Part shown: positions 1 to 8,013 of the stretch, piece by piece | Position numbering within the stretch: the stretch's first letter is position 1 | Layout: the number at the start of each line of letters is the position of its first letter | Assembly: GCA_021777555.1 (NCBI GenBank) | Contig: JAJYDK010000012.1 | Location: forward strand, 22,180 to 86,179 | Length of the DNA: 64,000 nt | Direction of reading: 5' to 3' | From: Pseudomonadota bacterium | GTDB lineage: Bacteria; Pseudomonadota; Gammaproteobacteria; Steroidobacterales; Steroidobacteraceae | Program-made: the position numbers and the translations under genes | The notes under the pieces: model-generated | Told to the model about the DNA's origin: nothing | The model's input: only the letters and a program-made list of their open reading frames with translations | The model's database searches: none

Positions 1-99
1 TGCGTTCGCGAAACATGTTTCGAAACCGTTGCAGTCCGCTGCGCGCCGTGGGCTCTCCCTTGTCTCCGCAAATCATGCGCTTGCGCGGCCGCAGCCGGC

Positions 100-115
100 T
101 GGCACGGTCATTGCT
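100..115 (+). promoter_or_regulatory. Sigma-54 (-24/-12) promoter TGGCACG-GTCA-TTGCT
   Basis: Exact match to the TGGCACG-N4-TTGC[T/A] consensus with GG-N10-GC spacing, about 97 bp upstream of the ATG at 212; a sigma-54 activator gene lies in the same locus. Confidence 0.8.
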
Positions 116-211
116 TCCTCGGATGCGCAGCCAGGAACCGGCGCCACGCATCGGTGAGTGGCCAAGCCGCGCAGCGCTGCGTTCAACAATCCAATTGCGG
201 AGGTAATTTCC

Positions 212-1912
212 ATGACGACCAATCGCATGATAGCCATGGCGGTCGCCTTGGCGCTGGCGTCGGCGTCCGGACTGGCCATCGCCAGCAACGGAACCGGCAC
301 TCTCAGTAACAACGGGAGCGGCTCTCCGAACCAGTCCCAGACGGCAACGACGAACAAGACGAACACGAGCACGAGCACGAGCACGGACACCAGCACGAAT
401 ACGAACAGCTACAACCCGACGGTGACCATCACCAAGACCATCACGCCGACGGATACGACGACCACGACGAACACGACGGCCAATACCACGACCAATACGG
501 CCACGACGGATACGTGGAATACCACGGTCGCCGCGACGTCGAACCTCAGCGGAACGGTCTCCGGAAATTCCATTTCCGGCATCGGCAATCTCGCCTCGAA
601 CGCCGGCAATGCCAATGGCGCCGCAGGCGGAAACGGTGGCAAAGGTGGCGCGGGCTACGGCGGGGCGAGCGGCAGTTCGGCTGCGAGCATGAACACCAGC
701 GGCGGCAACGGCGCCAAGGGCGCGGTCGGCGCGCCGGGCGGCTCAGTGAGCAATGGCGATACCAGCAACGGCGGCGCGAGCAACGGCAGCGCGAGCGCGG
801 GCAACGGCGGTGACGGCGCCAATGCCATTGGCGCGCGCGGCGGTGCCGGTGGTCGCGGTGGCCATGCGAATGGCGGCAACGCAGGAGATTCCTACAATAC
901 CGGCTACGGTGGCGCGGGTGCGACGGCCGATGGCGGCATGGGCGCCGTGGGCGCGACCGGCGGTGACGCCTCGAACGGTGGCGCGAGCAATGGCAGCGCG
1001 AGCAATGGCAGCGCGACCGCGGGCAACGGCGGCCTCGGCGGAGACGCCGGTCTCGTGAAGACCATCGGCGGCGGCGGCGGCTCGGGCAAGGGTGGCGCGG
1101 CGCTCGGTGGACTGAGTGCAGCCGCCGGTGGTGGCTCGGGCGGCTCGGGCAGCGCCAGCGGCAGTGGCGCGGGCGGCTCGAACGGGTCGACCGGCACCGG
1201 CGGTGGCGGCGGTGCGGGCGGAAGCAGCGGCACCGGAGGCGGCTCGACCGCCGGCAGCGGTACCGGCGGCGGTGCGGCCAACTCGGTCGCGAGCACCACG
1301 ACCGGTGGCGCGGGCGGTGCCGGCGGTACGGCCACCAACGGCAGCGCGACCAACGGCGGCGCCTCGAATGGCAGCTCGACCGCCGGTAGTGGCGGCTCGG
1401 GCGGTGGCGGCGGGTCCGGTGGCGCAGGTGGCGCCGGCGGCTCCGGCGGCTCGTTCACACCCAACCAGGGCACCGGCGGCAACGGCGGCGGCGCCAGTGG
1501 CGGGGCGGGCGGCCTCGCATCCAATGCCGGCGGCACGACGGGCGCGGGTGGCTCGGCCACCAACGGCAGCGCGTCCAACGGCAGCGCCACGGCCTCCCTC
1601 GGCAGCGGCGGAGGAGGCGGGAGCGGCGGCAATGGCGGCAGTGGTGGCGCGGGCACTGGAGGAACGCAAAGCACGACTACCGGGACCGGTGGCGTAGGCA
1701 ATGGTGCGGTGGGCGGCGCCGGAGGTGCCGGTGGCGCGGGCGGTGCGAACACCGTCACGGCCGGAACCTTCGACCTGGCCAACAACATCAGCGCCGCCTT
1801 CACCAACGGCGCCGGGATCACGGTCGCGAGCCAGAACACGGGCATCTCGTCCCTGGTCCAGCAGAGCGTCAACGTGCAAGCGAATCTGTCGTTGTCGGCG
1901 ACAGGGCATTAG
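212..1912 (+). CDS. Secreted Gly/Ser/Asn/Thr-rich low-complexity repeat protein (putative fibre/amyloid-like structural protein)
   Basis: ATG at 212 preceded by GGAGG; N-terminal signal peptide MTTNRMIAMAVALALASASGLAIA; Thr/Asn-rich segment then Gly-rich region with ASNGSA modules; C-terminal VASQNTGISSLVQQSVNVQANLSL. Confidence 0.8.
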   Translation: MTTNRMIAMAVALALASASGLAIASNGTGTLSNNGSGSPNQSQTATTNKTNTSTSTSTDTSTNTNSYNPTVTITKTITPTDTTTTTNTTANTTTNTATTDTWNTTVAATSNLSGTVSGNSISGIGNLASNAGNANGAAGGNGGKGGAGYGGASGSSAASMNTSGGNGAKGAVGAPGGSVSNGDTSNGGASNGSASAGNGGDGANAIGARGGAGGRGGHANGGNAGDSYNTGYGGAGATADGGMGAVGATGGDASNGGASNGSASNGSATAGNGGLGGDAGLVKTIGGGGGSGKGGAALGGLSAAAGGGSGGSGSASGSGAGGSNGSTGTGGGGGAGGSSGTGGGSTAGSGTGGGAANSVASTTTGGAGGAGGTATNGSATNGGASNGSSTAGSGGSGGGGGSGGAGGAGGSGGSFTPNQGTGGNGGGASGGAGGLASNAGGTTGAGGSATNGSASNGSATASLGSGGGGGSGGNGGSGGAGTGGTQSTTTGTGGVGNGAVGGAGGAGGAGGANTVTAGTFDLANNISAAFTNGAGITVASQNTGISSLVQQSVNVQANLSLSATGH

Positions 1913-1976
1913 CACAAGGCAAAGTCCGGGGCGCGGCGCGCGAGCGCGCCCGCTCCGGACGATGCGGGAGGCCGAT

Positions 1977-2486
1977 ATGAACACGCGCGGTGCCTTTGCC
2001 GTGTTTTTTGTTGCCTTGGGCGCACTGAGCGCAGGAGGGCAGGCCGCCGCCGCGCCACCTTCCGGCACGCATGGTGCGAAGAATGTGCAGACTGCGAAGG
2101 TGAGCGCGCCCCGGGCGAGCGCGCAACAGCGCAGCGCTCCGGTGGCGGCGCAGCGCAGCCCGGCGAGAGCCGCGCACGGCCAGCCGAAACGTGCGGATGC
2201 GGTCCACCACAGCACTGCCGCGGATCTTCTGAGCGCGGCAGTCATCAGCGACAAGGAGCTCGCCGGCGATCGTGGCGGAACGGCGGTCGACAATACGAGC
2301 AACGCCACCGGCACGGTGAGCGGCAACGTCGCCTCGCAGCTCACGACCGGCTCGAACACCATCAGCCAGGGATCATTCTCGAATACCTCCGGGATTCCGA
2401 TCGTGATCCAGAACACGGGGAACAACGTACTCATCCAGAATTCCACCATCCTCAACCTGCAGCTGACCAACCCCCAAGCGCCATGA
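1977..2486 (+). CDS. Secreted low-complexity protein with double-glycine-like motif and C-terminal QNTGNN repeat-like segment
   Basis: Signal peptide; ISDKELAGDRGG; GTVSGN and IQNTGNNVLIQN motifs shared with the upstream protein. Confidence 0.75.
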   Translation: MNTRGAFAVFFVALGALSAGGQAAAAPPSGTHGAKNVQTAKVSAPRASAQQRSAPVAAQRSPARAAHGQPKRADAVHHSTAADLLSAAVISDKELAGDRGGTAVDNTSNATGTVSGNVASQLTTGSNTISQGSFSNTSGIPIVIQNTGNNVLIQNSTILNLQLTNPQAP

Positions 2487-3193
2487 CCGGCGGACGCTTC
2501 GGCATACTGCTGCTGTGGACCGCGGTCGTGGCGGCGGGCGTGGCGTGCGCCCGCAGCGCCGCGGCCGTCGTCCAGACGAGCGCGAGCGAGTCGCTGTCGA
2601 TTCCGGTGCGCACCTTCCAGCAGATGAGGCTCGAGCAGGCCTTCAGGCGCACCATCCATCAGCAGTACGACTTCAGTTGCGGCTCGGCCGCGGTGGCAAC
2701 GCTCCTCACTTACCAGTACGGCCGCCCGACGAGCGAGATGTCGGTGTTCAAGGCGATGTATGCCGTCGGCAATCAGGCGCAGATCCGGGCCAAGGGCTTC
2801 TCGCTGCTCGACATGAAGCGTTACCTGCAGAGCCTCGGTTACACGGCCGACGGCGTGCGCGTGTCGCTCAGTACGCTCATCAAGGTCGGCGTTCCCGCGA
2901 TCGCCCTCATCACCGATCACGGCTACCGCCACTTCGTCGTGGTCAAGGGCGCGGATGCGACCCAGGTGGTGATCGGCGATCCGGCGCTCGGTCGCCGTGT
3001 GCTCTCGCGGCGGGCGTTCGAGGCCGCGCGCGTCGGCAACCTGTTCTTCGTCATCCGCAGCGATTTGCATGCGGCGCGGTTCAACCTGGCGTCCGATTGG
3101 GAGAGTTCCACCGCCCCGCCGATGTTTGCGGGCGTCAATCGACGTTCTCTCGCAACGGAGTTCCTCGAAATTCCGAATGCGAGTGTCTTCTGA
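2483..3193 (+). CDS. C39 family peptidase (stand-alone, exported)
   Basis: ATGA overlap with previous gene; QQYDFSCGSAAVATLL (Cys), DHGYRHFVVVKG (His), GDPALG (Asp) catalytic motifs; N-terminal signal sequence. Confidence 0.85.
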   Translation: MTGGRFGILLLWTAVVAAGVACARSAAAVVQTSASESLSIPVRTFQQMRLEQAFRRTIHQQYDFSCGSAAVATLLTYQYGRPTSEMSVFKAMYAVGNQAQIRAKGFSLLDMKRYLQSLGYTADGVRVSLSTLIKVGVPAIALITDHGYRHFVVVKGADATQVVIGDPALGRRVLSRRAFEAARVGNLFFVIRSDLHAARFNLASDWESSTAPPMFAGVNRRSLATEFLEIPNASVF

Positions 3194-3209
3194 GCGATAG
3201 GAGAGCCAG

Positions 3210-4184
3210 ATGCACACGCTCAAACCCCTGATGCTTGGTTTCTGCCTGGCGGCGACCGGCGCCGCCGTGGCCGCCCCCACCTCCCCCTCGGCCAAGCGCG
3301 CGGTGGCCGCATGGCCGGCGGTGCCGGACACGGTCCTCGGGCGGATGCGCGGTGGCATCGATCTCAGCAACCTCGTGGCCTACTTCGCGATCGAACGCAT
3401 CGTCGAGGTGGACGGTGAGGTGGTGGCCCGGGCGGAGATCGTGATTTCCAATCTCGATCGGCTCGCCTCGGGCGGCATGCCGACGATCAGCGTCTCCGGG
3501 CCCCTCGCCCAGGTGATTCAGATCATGAATGGGGGAGGGATCCCGGGCGCCACCCTCGCCCCGAGCTCCGGGGCCGTCGCGGCGCCGTCGACCCCAGGTG
3601 CGGCGCCGGTGGCCGCGCAAATCGCCTCGAGCGCTCCGGTGAGCACTCCCCCCACGCTCGCCGTCACGGCTCACAGCCCCGCTGCGGCACCCACGAGCGT
3701 GGCCCCGCACACCAACGGCACGATTTCCTCCGGCGGGACCCAGAGCGGGTCCATGGCTCAGTTTGGCAGTGCGCTCTCGAGCGCCGTCGCAGTGGCGGCG
3801 AGTGCGACCTCCGCAACGGGCGCGGGTAATGCGACCGCTGAGACACCGTCCGCCTCTGCGGCGTCGCTCGCGAGCGCTCAGCCCGTGGCGCAGGCGAACT
3901 CGAGCGCCGCGAGCGCGCCGTCCACTGCGGCTGGTCCGGTGGCGAGCCCGGCAAGCACGCCGGCGACGGCGGCCAACACGGTGGTAATCCCGACCCCGAT
4001 CATCGTCGTGAGCGATCTGCCGAACGCGACATCGATCACGACTGCGGTGCAGAACGAGGTTCGCGCGACCACCATTCAGACGCAGACGACGATCTCGGCG
4101 ACGCTGAACAGTCTACCGGTCGTCAACTCGTTGGCCCTCGCGAGCGCGATTCAAGCGCAGGTCGCGAGCGCCGTCGGCCACTGA
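3210..4184 (+). CDS. Secreted accessory protein of the fibre locus (Ala/Ser/Thr-rich C-terminal half)
   Basis: Signal peptide; VPDTVLGRMRGG motif; VVARAEIVISNL segment; same strand, 16 bp after the C39 peptidase. Confidence 0.7.
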   Translation: MHTLKPLMLGFCLAATGAAVAAPTSPSAKRAVAAWPAVPDTVLGRMRGGIDLSNLVAYFAIERIVEVDGEVVARAEIVISNLDRLASGGMPTISVSGPLAQVIQIMNGGGIPGATLAPSSGAVAAPSTPGAAPVAAQIASSAPVSTPPTLAVTAHSPAAAPTSVAPHTNGTISSGGTQSGSMAQFGSALSSAVAVAASATSATGAGNATAETPSASAASLASAQPVAQANSSAASAPSTAAGPVASPASTPATAANTVVIPTPIIVVSDLPNATSITTAVQNEVRATTIQTQTTISATLNSLPVVNSLALASAIQAQVASAVGH

Positions 4185-4200
4185 ATGGCGCAGGGATCCT

Positions 4201-5250
4201 TCACAGGGTGAGCGGCAGCCGGACCGTCGCCTCGAGATCCGGCGTGTCGCGGGTGACGCCGATGCCGATGGTCACGTTGAGCAGCGTTCTGCGGTTGACC
4301 TGGTAGGTCACACCGAAGCGCAGGGTGCCGAGCTGCAGGGTTCCCAGGCGCGCAAGCGCCCTCCCGGTGGCGGTGGCCGCCTGCGTCGTCTGTGCGACCA
4401 CGCTGTGCTGGTAGCCGACGCTGAATGAGGCGCGCGAATTGAGGGACAGCCCCATCCCGAGCGTCAGATCGAGGATGCCGCCCGGGTGGATATGGCCGTA
4501 CCCGTAGCCCACGTTGCGGGCGAAACTGTAGGTGTAGTCGACGCCGCCGAAGAATACGGCGGGGTCCGAGGGCAGGAGAAAGGTGATGCCCGGCTGCACG
4601 GCGTAGAAGCCCGAGCCGGTCGCGAGCCGGGTCTGCAGCCCCGTTTTCGCATCGATGGGCTGCTGGAAGACATCGGTCCCGGTCCGCGATTTCATGAGCA
4701 GCGAGCCGATCCAGACCATGTTGTTGCCGTGGAACTGGTTGAGCTGCACGCGAAGCGCGAGCTCGGCATCGCCCAGCCCGCTGCCGGAGGAGTCGAAGAA
4801 GGAGTTGGTGGTCGCGGCAGTCGCGAGCGGCCGGGTCTCGGTGGTGGTGTTTTCGACGACGTACGGCACGCGCGCTTCGATCTCAAGACGCGAGAAGAGG
4901 CCGTAGCGGGCGGTCAGACTGAATGTCGAGAGATTGCTCTCGATTCTCTGGATGTCGATGAGTCCGATGGTGATCGCCGGGAGCACCGTGTAGCCGACCA
5001 GCGCGACCTGGTTGTTGGTCGAGTGAACGTACTGGGCGTCGGGCTCGATGACGAGCGTGCCGCGGGGGGTGAGCACGGTCGGCTCGGCGAAGATCTGCGC
5101 AGCCGGGGCGGGCGCCTTCGGCGCCTCGGGCGCCTGTCCGACCGGCGCGGGCAGCGGGGGGGACTGATTTTCCCCGCCCCAGGCGCAGGCCATTCCCCCA
5201 AGAAGAGTCGGGATCAGTGCGAGTGCCGGGAGGTTTCGTGGTGCGTTCAT
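4201..5250 (-). CDS. Outer-membrane beta-barrel transporter-like protein
   Basis: Start [19 protein letters not shown]; alternating beta-strand pattern ([21 protein letters not shown]..., [17 protein letters not shown]...); ends in hydrophobic strand. Confidence 0.75.
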   Translation of the reverse strand: MNAPRNLPALALIPTLLGGMACAWGGENQSPPLPAPVGQAPEAPKAPAPAAQIFAEPTVLTPRGTLVIEPDAQYVHSTNNQVALVGYTVLPAITIGLIDIQRIESNLSTFSLTARYGLFSRLEIEARVPYVVENTTTETRPLATAATTNSFFDSSGSGLGDAELALRVQLNQFHGNNMVWIGSLLMKSRTGTDVFQQPIDAKTGLQTRLATGSGFYAVQPGITFLLPSDPAVFFGGVDYTYSFARNVGYGYGHIHPGGILDLTLGMGLSLNSRASFSVGYQHSVVAQTTQAATATGRALARLGTLQLGTLRFGVTYQVNRRTLLNVTIGIGVTRDTPDLEATVRLPLTL

Positions 5251-6620
5251 TTTTCTATCTCCGGCTGTGGGGTGGCGGGAGGTTGGCCGCGGGGCGTGAT
5301 GCCGAGCCGTTTCAGCAGTCGGTAGAGGGTGACCCGGGAGACCGACAGCTCGCGGGCCGTGGCCGCGATGTTGTGGCCGGTGCGCTCGAGCGCGGCCTCG
5401 ATGAGTCCGCGTTCCGTGCCGGCGCGCGCATGCGCCAGCGAGCCGTTGGGCCGGGCGCAGACGGGCGCGCCGAGCTGCAGATCGGCGGCCGTGATGAGCG
5501 GGCCGTCGCACATGACCATGGCGTGCTGCACTCGGTTCAGCAGCTCGCGCACGTTGCCCGGCCAGCCGTACCGCTCGATGGCGGTGAGCGCATTGCGCGA
5601 GAAGCCGCGCACGCCGGGCGCACGGCCATTGGCGGAGTGGCGGAAGAAGTGATCGGCGAGGAGCACGCTGTCCTCGCCACGGACCCGCAGCGGCGGTATC
5701 TCGATGCTGAGCACGTTGAGGCGGTAGAACAGGTCTTCGCGGAAGCGGCCCGCGTGGACCGCCTGATTCAGGTCCATGTGGGTCGCGGCAATGACACGCG
5801 CATCGATCCGGATCTCCCGCGTGGAGCCGACACGCATCACGGTCGACTCCTGCAGGAAGCGCAGCAGGCTCGCCTGGGCCGAGCGCGGCAGATCGCCGAT
5901 CTCATCGAGGAAGATGGTGCCCCGGTGAGCGGCTTCGATGGAGCCGATCTGCCGCTCGTGAGCGCCGGTGAAGGCGCCCTTTTCGTGACCGAACAGCAGG
6001 CTCTCGATGAGCGTCTGGGGGAGGGCGCCGCAGTTGACCGGCACGAACGGCCCGCTCGAGCGGCTCGAGCCGAGATGCACGGCGCGCGCGGCGAGCTCCT
6101 TGCCGACCCCGCTCTCCCCGGTGAGCAGCAACGGGGCGTTGGCGCGCATCACCCTCTCGAGCCGGGCGTGCAGGACGATCATGGCGGGACTCTCGCCGAT
6201 CATCCCGTAGCGACCATGCGCCGGCTCCGCGGGCGCGAGCGCCGTATGGCGTAACACGGCTTTGCCGTAGGCGTGGCCGACTGAATACAGCAGTCGCGCG
6301 TCGTCCACCGGCAGCGTGTGGAAATCGAAATAGCTCGATGCGAGGGCGCGCGCAGTGAGTCGGTCACGGGCGCAGTCGCGCGGCAGCACGGCGATCCACT
6401 CCGTGCCGGAGTTCTCGACGAGCTCGGCAAGGCTCTCCGGCGAGCACTCGAGCGCTTGGTCGAATACCGCGATGCCGACGTGACAATCGCCTCGCAGCAG
6501 CGCCTCGTGAACCTGATCCGGCTGGGTCGCCCGCTGTACCCGCCAGTGATGGGCTGCAAGCAAGAGGCCGAGATCAGCAATGGACTCGGCTGCCTGCAGA
6601 ACGATCACGCCCCGAGACAT
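5247..6620 (-). CDS. Sigma-54-dependent Fis-family transcriptional activator
   Basis: [15 protein letters not shown] (Walker A), GAFTGA loop, FLDEIGDLP (Walker B), C-terminal Fis-type HTH; start overlaps downstream gene (ATGA). Confidence 0.93.
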   Translation of the reverse strand: MSRGVIVLQAAESIADLGLLLAAHHWRVQRATQPDQVHEALLRGDCHVGIAVFDQALECSPESLAELVENSGTEWIAVLPRDCARDRLTARALASSYFDFHTLPVDDARLLYSVGHAYGKAVLRHTALAPAEPAHGRYGMIGESPAMIVLHARLERVMRANAPLLLTGESGVGKELAARAVHLGSSRSSGPFVPVNCGALPQTLIESLLFGHEKGAFTGAHERQIGSIEAAHRGTIFLDEIGDLPRSAQASLLRFLQESTVMRVGSTREIRIDARVIAATHMDLNQAVHAGRFREDLFYRLNVLSIEIPPLRVRGEDSVLLADHFFRHSANGRAPGVRGFSRNALTAIERYGWPGNVRELLNRVQHAMVMCDGPLITAADLQLGAPVCARPNGSLAHARAGTERGLIEAALERTGHNIAATARELSVSRVTLYRLLKRLGITPRGQPPATPQPEIEK

Positions 6621-6867
6621 GCCCCACCCTTGGCGCGCTGCGACACGAAGGTCGTAGGCTATAGGCTTATGATCCGGGCCAGCAGTTCGGAATTGTACCT
6701 AACGCTGCGCGCTGGCGCGAGTGTTGAGGAGGGGCGAATCCCTCAGTGGCATTTTTTGCCGGACAGGCGCGTCTCGCGGGTTTCCTGGCATATCCTTTGC
6801 TCGCCGACTGTTACACAAATGCTACATGTCACGATTGCGTGGCACCCGCCGCGGAGCTGAGAACTCT

Positions 6868-7143
6868 CTAGCGGAGCTCCTCTGCCGGACCGATGTAGGT
6901 CACCTCGATGCGCGCGCCGCGCATGCCGCAGCGATGGCAACGCAGACGCGCGGCGATGCTCCCGAGAGCGGCCTCGGCACCGAACAGGCGCAGCAACAGC
7001 TCCGTATGCAGCTCGCGCCGGTGCGGGCAGCCGGGGCGGCGACAACAGGCGGTGAGCCGATAGAGCGCGATGTAGGCCCGCAGCGGCTCGCTCGGATGGC
7101 CCGTGCGGATCCCGACACCCAGGCGCGGCTTTCGTGGGGGCAT
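6868..7143 (-). CDS. Conserved hypothetical small Cys-containing protein
   Basis: 91 aa ORF with CxxxxxxC and CHRCG motifs. Confidence 0.45.
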   Translation of the reverse strand: MPPRKPRLGVGIRTGHPSEPLRAYIALYRLTACCRRPGCPHRRELHTELLLRLFGAEAALGSIAARLRCHRCGMRGARIEVTYIGPAEELR

Positions 7144-7214
7144 GGGATCATGATCGGTTGCGATCGGTTCCGCTGTCCATGCAGGACGGAGGCGCTTCGG
7201 GTACTGTATGGTGC

Positions 7215-7883
7215 ATGTGCGCCCGCTACCTGACTCCCGAGCAGGCTGCCGCAGAGCGGTACTGGCGGACGATCTCCCCGCTGTGGCATTTCCACGCGAG
7301 CTGGCGCGTGCTGCCGACCCAACAGGTTCCGGTGGTGCTCGCCATCGACGGCGCGGTCACGGGGCGGATGATGCGCTGGGGACTCATTCCGTACCGGGGC
7401 GAGATTCGCTACCCGCTGATCAATGCCACGGTCGAGAAGCTCGCGAGCTGGTACGGCTGGCGCCATCCCTGGGAGCAGGGCCAGCGGTGCCTGCTCGTGA
7501 TGGCCGGCTTCTATGAGCCGCACGTCTTTCCCGGCGGCCGCAAGGAGCCTTTCGTCGTGCGTCTCACCGATCGGCCGATCTTCGGCGTCGCGGGACTCTG
7601 GGAGCGCCGACGCGCCGAGGATGGCGCCGAGGTGCTCTCGTGCGCACTCATCACGACGCCGCCGAACCGGCTGCTCGCCGAAGTGCACAATGAAAAGCCG
7701 AGGATGCCGGCGGTCCTGCGCGAGGAGGACCATGGCGCGTGGCTCACCGGCAGTCCCGGGGAGGCGCTCGCGGCGCTGCGGCCCTATGAGCCCGAAGGGA
7801 TGCGGGCCTGGCAGGTCGGCCGGGGCTTGTATGCGCGAAAGACCGCCGATGATGCGCGCCTGATCGAGCCCGTCTCGCTCTAG
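7215..7883 (+). CDS. SOS response-associated peptidase (SRAP/HMCES/YedK family)
   Basis: MCARY N-terminus with Cys2, WGLIPYRG, INATVEK, AGFYEP, ALITTPPN...HNEKPRMPAVL motifs. Confidence 0.93.
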   Translation: MCARYLTPEQAAAERYWRTISPLWHFHASWRVLPTQQVPVVLAIDGAVTGRMMRWGLIPYRGEIRYPLINATVEKLASWYGWRHPWEQGQRCLLVMAGFYEPHVFPGGRKEPFVVRLTDRPIFGVAGLWERRRAEDGAEVLSCALITTPPNRLLAEVHNEKPRMPAVLREEDHGAWLTGSPGEALAALRPYEPEGMRAWQVGRGLYARKTADDARLIEPVSL

Positions 7884-8013
7884 CCGGGAGCGTCGCGCGC
7901 GGCGAAGCGCCGCGACGAGGCGACCGTATTGCTCGGTCAGGCGCATGGCGCCGGGCTCGATGGAGCGCAGACTAGGCGGTTATCGCCCCAAGCTGTTTGC
8001 GTAGAGGACTGCA

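Noticed and set aside
212-1912. Mycobacterial PE_PGRS-type assignment
   Set aside because: Only compositional similarity (GGxGG); no PE domain and the genomic context is a Gram-negative C39/OM-barrel locus
743-3370. 875-aa minus-strand ORF (and 904..1872 minus) antisense to the glycine-rich gene
   Set aside because: Shadow ORF created by GGC/GCC-rich codons; A/R/T low complexity, no coherent domain, opposite the well-supported operon with RBS, signal peptides and ATGA coupling
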